Source of the DNA: Clostridiales bacterium
GTDB taxonomy: Bacteria; Bacillota_A; Clostridia; Oscillospirales; Oscillospiraceae
Assembly (NCBI GenBank): GCA_014799485.1
Contig: JAAVHY010000020.1
Span: 1-48,379, forward strand
Length of the DNA stretch: 48,379 bases
Direction of reading: 5' to 3'
In this document: positions 23,583 to 31,953 of the stretch, piece by piece
Numbering within the stretch: the first letter of the stretch is position 1
Layout of the letters: every line of letters starts with the position of its first letter
Notes under the pieces: generated by a model
Databases searched by the model: none
The model's input: the letters and a program-made list of their open reading frames with translations, nothing else
What the model was told of the DNA's origin: nothing
Program-made: the position numbers and the translations under genes

Positions 23583-24552
23583 GTTTCTTGCCGCCCCCCT
23601 TGCCGTAGGATACATATTGCGCTTTGATGCGCGGGTCGATGAGGCCGTAGGCCAGGTCTACCAGGAGCACAGCCGTAGCGGAGAAGATGGCCAGGATCAG
23701 TACGCATCCCCGCACCACGGGGTAATCCAGGTTGTTGATGCCGTCCAGCATATACATACCTACACCAGGGAAGGAGAACACGGTCTCGATAATGACTGTT
23801 CCGGAAATGACCATTCCGAATTGACCGCCCAGCTGACTCAGGATGGGGATGAGGGCATTGGGCAGCATATGCTTGTAGGTCACTTTAGTAGAGGCAAGGC
23901 CCTTGGCCCTGGCAGTCGTGACGAAGTCCGCCCGGATCGTTTCCAGCACCGCGCTGCGCGTCATACGCAGATTGTTGGCGATGCCGCCCAGGGCGCCCGC
24001 GATCACCGGCATGACCCAATACTGCCAGTCCATGAATGGCGCACCCGATATGCCCATTGGCGGGAGCCATTCCAGTCTCTGCGCGAAGAGCTGAACCATC
24101 AGAAGGGCCAGCCAAAAGCCGGGAATGGCCACGCCGATCATGGCCAGGATCGAGATCAGATGGTCGATCCAGCTGTTTTGGTGCAGCGCACAGCTGACAC
24201 CCAACGGGATTCCCAAAAGGACGTTAATTCCTAAGCAGAGCAGCCCCAGCCCCAGCGTTCGGGGCAACCGCAGGGCAAATCCGCGGCTGACCGAAGCTCC
24301 ACTGATATAGGACTCACCCAAATCCAATTTGAGGAATGTATTGTAAAGGTAATTTCCAAGCTGTACGACATACGGGTCATTCAATCCCAACCGGTCCCTG
24401 TATGCTTCACGTTCCTCGAGGGTGGAGCCTGCCCCCAAAGAGACCAGGGCGGGATCTCCCGGAATGAAATACATGATCGTGAAGATGATGATGGCCACGC
24501 AAATAATGATTGCTACCAATGCCAGAAGGCGCTTGGCTATATATCTGCCCAT
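23575..24552 (-). CDS. ABC importer permease (DppB-like)
   Basis: A 325-residue membrane subunit with about six transmembrane helices, starting MGRYIAKRLLALVAIIICVA. It has the family hallmarks FIPGDPAL near residue 31, GLNDPYVVQ, and the EAA loop around ADFVTTARAKGLASTKVTYK, then PNALIPILSQLGGQFG and the SFPGVGMYML motif. ATG 24552 has AAGGAGG upstream. It follows the binding-protein gene by 44 bases with no terminator in between, so the importer genes form one transcript. Confidence 0.94.
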   Translation of the reverse strand: MGRYIAKRLLALVAIIICVAIIIFTIMYFIPGDPALVSLGAGSTLEEREAYRDRLGLNDPYVVQLGNYLYNTFLKLDLGESYISGASVSRGFALRLPRTLGLGLLCLGINVLLGIPLGVSCALHQNSWIDHLISILAMIGVAIPGFWLALLMVQLFAQRLEWLPPMGISGAPFMDWQYWVMPVIAGALGGIANNLRMTRSAVLETIRADFVTTARAKGLASTKVTYKHMLPNALIPILSQLGGQFGMVISGTVIIETVFSFPGVGMYMLDGINNLDYPVVRGCVLILAIFSATAVLLVDLAYGLIDPRIKAQYVSYGKGGGKKHG

Positions 24553-24596
24553 GGCGTTTCCTCCTTAAAGAGTAAGTTATCTGTGATTCATCTTTC

Positions 24597-26267
24597 TCAC
24601 TTCGTGTAGACAAAGGCACCGGGCAGGAAGACGGACTTGTCGTTGAGCCAAAGGCTGCTGACCTCATCACCATGGTAGGCGATATAGGTAATGGGGCTGT
24701 AGAGACCCTCAACGAGCGCGTTGTCCACAGTTTCCTTCCAGAAAGCATCCATGTCCTCTTGGGTCGCATCCAGCTGGAGGCAGTTCTGAAGCAGCTGCTG
24801 ATAGTTGGTATCATCATACCGTCCCTCGGTCGTGCCGCCTACAAAGGCACTGCCATTCATAACGTGGGACCAGAGGTTCGCCACATAGTCGGAAGCACGC
24901 ACGCCGCTGTTCACATACAGATCCCAGTCGGTTCCCTCCGCCAGAATATCGGTGACGATGGTGGAGGACTGCTTGCTAATCTTGCACTTGATGTTGATAT
25001 TCTGGAGCACCTGCTGGATAAACTGGGCGCACTTCTCGGTGGTGCAGAGAATGACCAGCTCCTCGCCATTGTAGCTGCTCTGGTCAAGATACTCCTTGGC
25101 CTTGGTCAGATTGCCTGCCGAGGTCTGATAGTTGTCCCAGGTTTCCCAATCGGAATTGTAATCAGGAAACACGGGGCAGCCCAGCGTGTACACAGGCACG
25201 TTAGAGACGCTGCCCATAATGGTGGCCGCATCTGCGGAGGAGATGGCGTAGAAGATGGCCAGACGGAGGTTCAGGTCGCCGCCCACCACGCTGTTGCTGC
25301 TCATATTGGCTTCCAGATAGGCTACATCGTTGCCAGGCAGCTTGGCCATGGCGAAACCATCGCCCTGGATCTGCTCAATGTAAGCGGGGGGAACATTCTG
25401 GCTCATGCTTGTGGTGTTTGTCTGGAGCGCGGCGACCTTCTGGGCGTCCTCAACGATATACTGGACGGTGATCTGGTTCACGGTGGCGTACTGGCCCCGC
25501 TGCATCTTCGAAGCATCAGTCTGCCAATAGTTCTCGTACTTCTCCATCTTAACGTGGGCGCCGCTTTCGAAGCTGACCAGCTTATACGGACCGGTGCCGC
25601 ACTCTTCTTCCGTCAGGTTATGGTCGTTGTAGCCTTTCTCGGTGAACATGAAGCAGCGAAGCACGATATTCTCCAGCTCACCCTTGCTGGTCAGCTCCCG
25701 AGAGCAGGTCATGACCAGGGTAGTGTCATCCTTGGCCTCCCAGCTCTGAACCACATCCCAGCCGGAAACCTGGCCGCCGTCCTTGGTCATCCGGAAGGAA
25801 AAGGCGGCGTCGCTGGCAGTGAAGTGGTTGCCGTCGTGATCGTAAATGTTGTCGTTGATATAGAAGGTATAAACACTGGAGCCTGCTTCATGGTCATAGC
25901 CGCCAAACTCGCCGCGGTCGGCATCCGCCATAGTGGGCCGCATTTCACTGCCAAGGCCGCCGGCCACCTGGAAGAGCATCTCATACATGGAATACAGCTC
26001 GGTGCCGGAGTCGTAGAGCTTTACTGGATTGATATTCAGCTTGCCGGCATCAATGGTCACGGAGTCGTGCTGAACCGAGGTGGACATCAGCGCGGCGATC
26101 TCCTCGGTGGGAAGGGCGATGTCAGAGCCCAAGGTGGGCAGGCCGTCATCCTGCTGCTCTGCGGGAGGGGTATTGGTGACTTCGTTGTTGTCTGTGCTCC
26201 CTCCGCAAGCCGTCAGGCCCAGCATCATGACTCCGGCAAGCAGACCTGCCAAAACTCTCTTTTTCAT
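24597..26267 (-). CDS. Extracellular solute-binding protein, family 5 (lipoprotein)
   Basis: A 556-residue lipoprotein: signal with GLTACGG (lipidated cysteine near residue 21), then an acidic linker, then a DppA/OppA-type (family 5) binding fold. Landmarks are YTFYINDNIYDHDGNHFTAS, GTGPYKLVSFESGAHVKMEK, LRLAIFYAISSADAATIMG and the C-terminal YDDTNYQQLLQNCL. Family 5 proteins bind peptides, nickel complexes, glycosides and opine-like compounds, so the ligand is open. The start at 26267 has AGGAGG. It should deliver its ligand to the adjacent permeases. Given the operon, this may be the compound that the reductase and decarboxylase consume. Confidence 0.93.
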   Translation of the reverse strand: MKKRVLAGLLAGVMMLGLTACGGSTDNNEVTNTPPAEQQDDGLPTLGSDIALPTEEIAALMSTSVQHDSVTIDAGKLNINPVKLYDSGTELYSMYEMLFQVAGGLGSEMRPTMADADRGEFGGYDHEAGSSVYTFYINDNIYDHDGNHFTASDAAFSFRMTKDGGQVSGWDVVQSWEAKDDTTLVMTCSRELTSKGELENIVLRCFMFTEKGYNDHNLTEEECGTGPYKLVSFESGAHVKMEKYENYWQTDASKMQRGQYATVNQITVQYIVEDAQKVAALQTNTTSMSQNVPPAYIEQIQGDGFAMAKLPGNDVAYLEANMSSNSVVGGDLNLRLAIFYAISSADAATIMGSVSNVPVYTLGCPVFPDYNSDWETWDNYQTSAGNLTKAKEYLDQSSYNGEELVILCTTEKCAQFIQQVLQNINIKCKISKQSSTIVTDILAEGTDWDLYVNSGVRASDYVANLWSHVMNGSAFVGGTTEGRYDDTNYQQLLQNCLQLDATQEDMDAFWKETVDNALVEGLYSPITYIAYHGDEVSSLWLNDKSVFLPGAFVYTK

Positions 26268-26307
26268 GTGTGTTTCCTCCTCTTTTGATTTTTGAAATTG
26301 CTTTCAG

Positions 26308-26970
26308 CTACCAAATTTCATTTGCCCCGCTGGGCACCAATGTCTCGTTAGGCACTCTCTCCAGCTTTCTTGCCCTTTCCATGAAGTACAGGAGAAAAGT
26401 CAGTGCTCCGCTGGTAAACTTCAGCCCTATTACCGCCCAATCAGACCACGCTATGGCTTGGAATACGATCCATTTTTCGATTGGCATCGCTATGGCTATG
26501 GCCAAAATGTATACTCCGCAAAGCAGAGACGCTTTTTGGAAACCTGTAGCGGTTGAATCCCGCTCCCCAATGGTCATCCGTCTTGGGGCAGATACCTGTA
26601 GGATCAGCTCATAGAGCAGATAGATCAGTGGGATAAAGGATAGGATTTGGGCGATCCCGACGGCGGGAATACTGTTCATTGCCAAAGGCCGCGAATCTGC
26701 GGCGATCCCAGCCGCTGCCGCTGCAGCAAACAGGAAGACGTAGACCAGCTTTTTCAGCCGCCAGACCGTATCAATTTCCTCATACCTGTAGTAGTCGGCC
26801 ACATAGATACGTTCGATCCTGGTTCCCGTACCGCTTTCCTTAGGGATTCTTTGCTCTGCGTAACCCTGAAAGTGCTTGTGATAAGAGTTGCTGTGGGAAA
26901 AGGGATCTCGCGTCTCATCATTGCCGTAATCATTGACCCGCTGCCAGAAACGGCTCACACGTTTTTCCAT
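26308..26970 (-). CDS. Four-helix membrane protein of unknown function
   Basis: A 220-residue protein. Residues 1-70 are polar, with a His/Tyr-rich part (SHSNSYHKHFQGYAEQR). Then there are four hydrophobic segments: LVYVFLFAAAAAAGIA, ILSFIPLIYLLYELIL, ASLLCGVYILAIAIAM and a last one around LKFTSGALTFLLYFME. I recognise no family. It lies between the GH31 gene (11-base gap) and the binding-protein gene (40-base gap), so it should be co-expressed with uptake. A role in transport or anchoring is possible but unsupported. Confidence 0.8.
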   Translation of the reverse strand: MEKRVSRFWQRVNDYGNDETRDPFSHSNSYHKHFQGYAEQRIPKESGTGTRIERIYVADYYRYEEIDTVWRLKKLVYVFLFAAAAAAGIAADSRPLAMNSIPAVGIAQILSFIPLIYLLYELILQVSAPRRMTIGERDSTATGFQKASLLCGVYILAIAIAMPIEKWIVFQAIAWSDWAVIGLKFTSGALTFLLYFMERARKLERVPNETLVPSGANEIW

Positions 26971-26981
26971 GCCGCCTCCCC

Positions 26982-29447
26982 TTACTCCGCCAGGAGGAGT
27001 TCCCGTACCACGGATTTCATCTCCTCCGGCATGACCATGGCTTCTATCGTGGAAAGCTTACCCAGTTTGTCCATCTCTCCGGTGAGGATACGATACAGCT
27101 TTTCCTTTTCCGCAAAGGGAATCTGGGCTTGATTGATGGCCGCGTAGGCAAAAGCGGCAATGTTGTTGCCCAAGAGCGCGATGTCGCTTTTGAAACGGAC
27201 TTCCAGTCCTTCCTCCACGGAGATTTTCTTCAGGTATACCGTCAGAATGTGCCGCTCCTCATCATAAATTTTGTGGTAAGGTCGGGCCTTGCCGCTAACG
27301 GTGACGGCTTGCACTGCATCGGGAGTCACGCCATAGAACTCCAAATCATAGTCCCGGCTCTGGGGAATTAACTCCATCTTGCCCTGACTGGGATCGACTG
27401 TGAACACTTTACGTTCTCCCCAGTGCAGCGCGAAGTCCGTGGTTACAAACTCACCTTGCTCAAAACCCAGGGAAATGCCGTCGTCCTCATAGAGCTGGAA
27501 GGAACCGTCTGCCCCGCAGAACACCTTGAGCACCAAATGCTCCGGGTTGTCCGTCCGGCTGGACACCGTTTCGGCACTCTCCATAGGAATAATGCCGCCG
27601 GCCTTTCCCAGCACGGGGATCGTGTCGATATCCCGGTGCATTTTAATCGTGCGGCCGCCCCGGTAGATTATGCCGGTGAACAGGTCGAACCAACTTCCCT
27701 CCGGCAGCCAAGTCTTGACGGAACCTGTTTTCGTCTCCGGGTCAGATTTGCTGGTGATGGGATTGACCAGCAGCTGCGAGCCAAAGTAATATTCGTTCCT
27801 GTAACGGTATGCTTCTTCTGTGTCGGGATGCTCGTAGTAGATCGGCTCGATAAAGGGCCGGTTTTCGGCATAGAAGCGGCGGTTCATCGTATAGGTATAA
27901 GGTACAAGCTGATGGCGGAGTGTTAAAAACCGCCGCATGACACGTTCGGCATCTGCGCAGAACTTCCAGGGCTCTTTGCCGGTGAACGTCTCGTCTGAGC
28001 TGTGCAGCCGCATAATGGGAGAAAATACACCAAACTGCACCCAGCGGGTGGTCAGCTCGTCATCCCGGTAGCCGTTGCGGTGGCCGCCGATGTCGTGGCT
28101 CCACCAGCCGTAGCCCACATTCAGCGCATTGGCTGTGAAGTAGGGCTGAAAGTCCAGAGACTCCCATGTAATAAAGGTGCTCCCGGAAAAACCGATGGGG
28201 TAGCGGTGGGAGCCAAGCCCAGCGTACCGGGAGAAGTCCATAGGCCGCAGGCCGTCCCGGGCATTGTCTATGTAATGGTAGTGGTTGAGTATCCATAGGG
28301 GATCATAGCCCGGTATGCGGGAGTTGGAGCCCTGCTGCCAGTCGATCCACCAGAAGTCCACGCCGTTCTCCTCGTTGGGGTGGTGGAGGTATTTGAAATA
28401 CGCCTCCATAAAGGCCAGGTCGGTCACGTCGAAAGGAATGGGGGCCTCATGCTCCCAGTCCACACCCAGGGCCTTGGCCATCTCCGGGTACATCTCCTCA
28501 TGGGCCCGTACCCCGTCTGCCGGGTGGACGTTCAAAGAAAAGTGCATCCCATCCTCGTGGATCTTCTTTATCATTCCGGCAGGGTCGGGGAACAGTTCAC
28601 GATTCCAAGTGTAGCCCGTCCAACCCTTGCCGTACTTGGGATCAATGTCCACATAGTGCCAGTCCATGTCCAGCACACCCACAGAAATGGGGATGCCCTC
28701 TGCCCGGAAGCGTTCCAGCAGCGCCAAATACTCCTCTTGGGTGTATTTGTGGAAGCGGCTCCACCAGTTGCCCAGAGCGTACCGGGGGAGCATGGGAGTC
28801 TTTCCCGTCAGATGGAAGAACACATCTAAAATATCGAGGTAGTTTCTTCCGTAATTTAAAAAGTAAATATCCTGATGTCCCTCCGAAGCGGGGTGGACCC
28901 AGCCCTTTTCATCAAACACAAGGGACGCGCTGTCGTCAATGACCGTAAAGCCGTTCTTGCTCATCAGGCCCTCGCACAGCTCCACCGGCCTGTCCGGCTC
29001 GCCCCATACCTTCGTCTCGTCCTTGGAGTCCTTATAATAGGTATCCCCCACGGCGTTGTCCAGCGTGGAGGCGGTGCCCTTCAGATTGCCCATGCTCTCC
29101 AGGCCCTTGTCCCCGTAGAACCAGGTTCCACTCTTGCGGAGATAGGGGTTGCCCACCATTTGGATGTTCAGTGTATTGCGGGAAAATGGTTTGTCTTTCT
29201 CGTATGTCACGATGAGGTGGCTGGTGGTGACCTCGATAGAGCTGCCTCGATCCATCACGCGGAATTCCGGCACCGGGAACCGGCGGTCAAGCACCGTCTG
29301 GGTCTGCTGATCGACGAACTCCCCGCTTGGGCTGTACTCGATACGAACCATCCGCTCGGTCAAAACCGTGATGCGGTATCTCTCTCCGGATACCACCGCT
29401 TTCGGGTCAGCCGCCGCGTTGGGATTGTTTCCATACGCCATATCCAT
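26982..29447 (-). CDS. GH31 glycoside hydrolase with an unusual acid/base site
   Basis: An 821-residue family 31 enzyme, related to alpha-glucosidases and alpha-xylosidases. An N-terminal beta-sandwich is followed by the catalytic barrel: GVLDMDWHYVDID, the nucleophile motif FWWIDWQQGSNS (Asp369), then GSHRYPIGFSGSTFITW, WWSHDIGGH and VFSPIMRLHSS. The position usually occupied by the acid/base aspartate (FSGDT) is Ser423, codon AGC at 28181-28179. Without a signal peptide it is intracellular and would act on imported glycosides. ATG 29447 has AGGAGG 7 nt away. It is the first gene of the leftward cargo operon, facing the AraC-type sensor gene, and so is probably under that regulator. Confidence 0.93.
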   Translation of the reverse strand: MDMAYGNNPNAAADPKAVVSGERYRITVLTERMVRIEYSPSGEFVDQQTQTVLDRRFPVPEFRVMDRGSSIEVTTSHLIVTYEKDKPFSRNTLNIQMVGNPYLRKSGTWFYGDKGLESMGNLKGTASTLDNAVGDTYYKDSKDETKVWGEPDRPVELCEGLMSKNGFTVIDDSASLVFDEKGWVHPASEGHQDIYFLNYGRNYLDILDVFFHLTGKTPMLPRYALGNWWSRFHKYTQEEYLALLERFRAEGIPISVGVLDMDWHYVDIDPKYGKGWTGYTWNRELFPDPAGMIKKIHEDGMHFSLNVHPADGVRAHEEMYPEMAKALGVDWEHEAPIPFDVTDLAFMEAYFKYLHHPNEENGVDFWWIDWQQGSNSRIPGYDPLWILNHYHYIDNARDGLRPMDFSRYAGLGSHRYPIGFSGSTFITWESLDFQPYFTANALNVGYGWWSHDIGGHRNGYRDDELTTRWVQFGVFSPIMRLHSSDETFTGKEPWKFCADAERVMRRFLTLRHQLVPYTYTMNRRFYAENRPFIEPIYYEHPDTEEAYRYRNEYYFGSQLLVNPITSKSDPETKTGSVKTWLPEGSWFDLFTGIIYRGGRTIKMHRDIDTIPVLGKAGGIIPMESAETVSSRTDNPEHLVLKVFCGADGSFQLYEDDGISLGFEQGEFVTTDFALHWGERKVFTVDPSQGKMELIPQSRDYDLEFYGVTPDAVQAVTVSGKARPYHKIYDEERHILTVYLKKISVEEGLEVRFKSDIALLGNNIAAFAYAAINQAQIPFAEKEKLYRILTGEMDKLGKLSTIEAMVMPEEMKSVVRELLLAE

Positions 29448-29525
29448 CGCGTTTCCTCCTTACCGCTGTTACGCTTCATGCTCAAAGTCTATCCCCACTC
29501 CGCTGTTTTGCATAGTCAGGAGAAT

Positions 29526-29554
29526 TTCCAAACGCCCCGCTTTCCTTCCAAACG
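29526..29554 (-). promoter_or_regulatory. Direct repeat, candidate AraC-type operator of the cargo operon
   Basis: On the minus strand CGTTTGGAA occurs twice, at 29554-29546 and 29534-29526, exactly 20 bp apart, which is about two helical turns as for many AraC-family sites. The nearer copy sits about where a -35 box would be relative to a weak TATGCA -10 candidate (29514-29509), and no good -35 hexamer is present. This fits an activator-dependent promoter driving the GH31 gene at 29447. Binding by the divergent AraC-type protein is inferred. Confidence 0.5.
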
Positions 29555-29608
29555 GACACGACGATTTTTCCACGTACCCGGTTTTTTTCCAGATAAAACG
29601 CCCGCCCC

Positions 29609-29637
29609 TTGAAAAATTTGCGAAATCGAGCTATACT
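29609..29637 (+). promoter_or_regulatory. Promoter of the AraC-type sensor gene
   Basis: TTGAAA (29609-29614), a 17-base spacer, then TATACT (29632-29637), a good sigma-A promoter. The start codon of the regulator follows at 29699, behind a GGGGGG ribosome-binding site. It is divergent from the GH31 gene across a 251-base intergenic region. Confidence 0.7.
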
Positions 29638-29698
29638 TTATGCAGTTTCACACATAGTAGCATCACAACAGAGACGTGAAGTGAATGGGGGGCGTCAC

Positions 29699-31888
29699 AT
29701 GAAGGGTACTATCAGCATTCGGCAGGAAGTCAGGAAATACGTGCCCCTTCTGCTGCTTCCAATCCTCTTTAGTGTTGTTCTCTATATTTTTGTACACGGC
29801 TTTACAGTACGGCAGTTGGAGTCCGGTGCGGAGCAGACCCTGGATCTTTTCTATATGCAGATATCCGCCATGACCAGGGAGACCGACAACGTGGCTCGAA
29901 GTCTCAACAGCGATTTTTCCACACTGTCAAACCTTCCGGGCGTATCGGATGCCCTGCCCTATTCCTTTGACGATCCCCTCAGCATCTGCCGTCAGATGGA
30001 AATCCGCAAAGGAGACAGCCCATATATCGATCACATTTATTTCGTCTCTCCCAAGGACAGCTCCATATACTCCGACGGCGGGTACTATACCTACACCTCT
30101 CTGCCCAGCGTCCTGTCCGGGATTGGGCTGTCTGAGGAGGATTTCCTGAGCATTGACGAGTCCCGCTGGGATATGTCCACCGCCGGTCTCTTAAAGGAGC
30201 CGTTCTATGTGATTCCCTTTCGGGACAGCGATGGAGAAATTGCCGGACGTCTGCTTTTCACCATTTCTCTGGACAAATTTGTGGAAACCATCTCCTCTCT
30301 GGACACGGAATTTGCCTGCCTGTATTCTGAAGACTTCCTGATTTCATCCAAGCCACTCAGCCATAGCTATTCGATTTCCGACTTGTCCTCCGAGGAAAGT
30401 GTGAGCCGCCTGCTTGCCGAGCGGGTAAAGTGTTTCTATATTGAGAACGACGACTACACCTATTTGATCGCCCTGTCAGCGAAAGCCTACTACCTGCCCC
30501 TGGTTTGGATGGTCGTAGGTTTCCTCCTCTATGCCCTGCTTGTGTTCGGCATCGACTACCTGTATCTTCTTAAGGTGTCCAAAGCCCGATATACGGAACT
30601 CACCGCGCTCATCAACGCCCTACCGCAAGAGAGCGGCGAGGGCACTCCCTCCTATCATGAGCTGGTGCCCGCTGTACAAACCGCTCTGCTGAATGCCGCG
30701 GATTTGCGTAAAAGGCATCAGGAAATCACGCAGGACCGTGTGTTCCACAACATCCTTCACCGGTATTACAAGCCCTCGTTGCTGCAAAAATATGCCGGAG
30801 AAGTGGGCATTCCCTCCTCCGGTGTCACCTATTATCTCGCCCTCTTTTCCATCCGGAAATGGGACAGCATTGCGCTGACGGCCAGTTCTCCGGAGGACAG
30901 CCACCAGATGGCCTGGACGATCTTCAAAACGGCCGCGGCTCAGTTCGGGGAGGACGGGGTCCAAATCGTCTGCGACAACGATACCGACGCCTTCAACGCC
31001 CTGTTTTGCGGAAGTTTTCAGGAGTCCCCCGCCTATGTGGAGACCGTCTGCGAGAACATCTGCAAATTCATGTATGATAAGTACGGCATTTTGCTCCATG
31101 CCTCCGTGAGCAGTCCCACGCAGGAATTTTCCGACATTCCGAACCTTCTATCTCAGGCCCAAAAGCTGGAATCCTTCTCTCAGAGCATCAACAGCTCCTC
31201 GCTGCTCATCAGCGAAGGACTTTTGAAGGGAAGCGGCGGCAGCTTCATCGCGGGGAACTTTTTCCGGCAGGAGATGACCTTATCCAGCACCTTGATGGCC
31301 AAAAAATACGATGTTGTCCCTGCCATGGTCACCTCAATTTTGGAGGAACACGTGACCAACAACCCGGACTATGACCTGGCCATGAGCCGGTTAAAAGCGG
31401 TTTCTTGCACTTTGGCGGAGGCTCTCTTGACGGTCAAGGGCGTGGATTTAGATTTGAATTTCTATGCCCAGCGACTGCGGGAGGTCAATTCGGTCTCTGA
31501 ACTCAACGCCGATGTGGAGTTTGTTTTCCAAGAGCTGGATTCCATCGCCAAAGCCGCCCCTGTGACCTTTAAAGAAGTGGACGAAGCCTGCGCCTACGTT
31601 AGAGAGAATCTGGCCGATAAAAACCTCAACGTGACCATGATCTCCGAGGCCGTCGGCACCATCCCCCAGCGGCTAATCCCCATGTTCCAGAAGCAGCTCA
31701 ACATGGGCATCGCGGAGTATGTCAACTATCAGCGAATCGAGCAGGCGACAAGGCTTCTCACCACCACGAAGCTAAAGGTTACCCAGATCTCCGACCAAGT
31801 GGGCTACTGCAATACCGATACCTTCACCCGCAACTTCCGGAAGCAGATGGGGGCCACACCCACAGAATACCGGCAAATGTCTGTGTAA
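29699..31888 (+). CDS. Membrane-bound AraC-family sensor-regulator
   Basis: A 729-residue regulator. A first membrane helix (YVPLLLLPILFSVVLYIFVH, residues 14-33) is followed by an extracellular sensor region of about 250 residues. A second helix lies around residues 265-290 (VWMVVGFLLYALLVFGIDYL), then a cytoplasmic region, and at the end a two-part AraC HTH (VTMISEAVGTIPQRLIPMFQ ... VTQISDQVGYCNTDTFTRNF, then MGATPTEYRQM). Such proteins sense an outside signal, often a sugar or glycoside, and switch on nearby genes. I chose ATG 29699 after GGGGGG; the frame is open from 29609, but that part holds the promoter. It faces the GH31-importer operon and probably controls it. A strong terminator follows. 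Confidence 0.92.
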   Translation: MKGTISIRQEVRKYVPLLLLPILFSVVLYIFVHGFTVRQLESGAEQTLDLFYMQISAMTRETDNVARSLNSDFSTLSNLPGVSDALPYSFDDPLSICRQMEIRKGDSPYIDHIYFVSPKDSSIYSDGGYYTYTSLPSVLSGIGLSEEDFLSIDESRWDMSTAGLLKEPFYVIPFRDSDGEIAGRLLFTISLDKFVETISSLDTEFACLYSEDFLISSKPLSHSYSISDLSSEESVSRLLAERVKCFYIENDDYTYLIALSAKAYYLPLVWMVVGFLLYALLVFGIDYLYLLKVSKARYTELTALINALPQESGEGTPSYHELVPAVQTALLNAADLRKRHQEITQDRVFHNILHRYYKPSLLQKYAGEVGIPSSGVTYYLALFSIRKWDSIALTASSPEDSHQMAWTIFKTAAAQFGEDGVQIVCDNDTDAFNALFCGSFQESPAYVETVCENICKFMYDKYGILLHASVSSPTQEFSDIPNLLSQAQKLESFSQSINSSSLLISEGLLKGSGGSFIAGNFFRQEMTLSSTLMAKKYDVVPAMVTSILEEHVTNNPDYDLAMSRLKAVSCTLAEALLTVKGVDLDLNFYAQRLREVNSVSELNADVEFVFQELDSIAKAAPVTFKEVDEACAYVRENLADKNLNVTMISEAVGTIPQRLIPMFQKQLNMGIAEYVNYQRIEQATRLLTTTKLKVTQISDQVGYCNTDTFTRNFRKQMGATPTEYRQMSV

Positions 31889-31893
31889 CAACA

Positions 31894-31940
31894 AGAGAGC
31901 CCCGACCATGCTACACGGTCGGGGCTCTCTTTCTTTTTCT
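31894..31940 (+). terminator. Intrinsic terminator of the AraC-type gene
   Basis: The stem AGAGAGCCCCGACC (31894-31907) pairs perfectly with GGTCGGGGCTCTCT (31917-31930) around a 9-base loop and is followed by TTCTTTTTCT. It lies 6 bases after the regulator stop codon. The convergent esterase gene ends at 31954. Confidence 0.9.
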
Positions 31941-31953
31941 GTATAGGCCAAGC

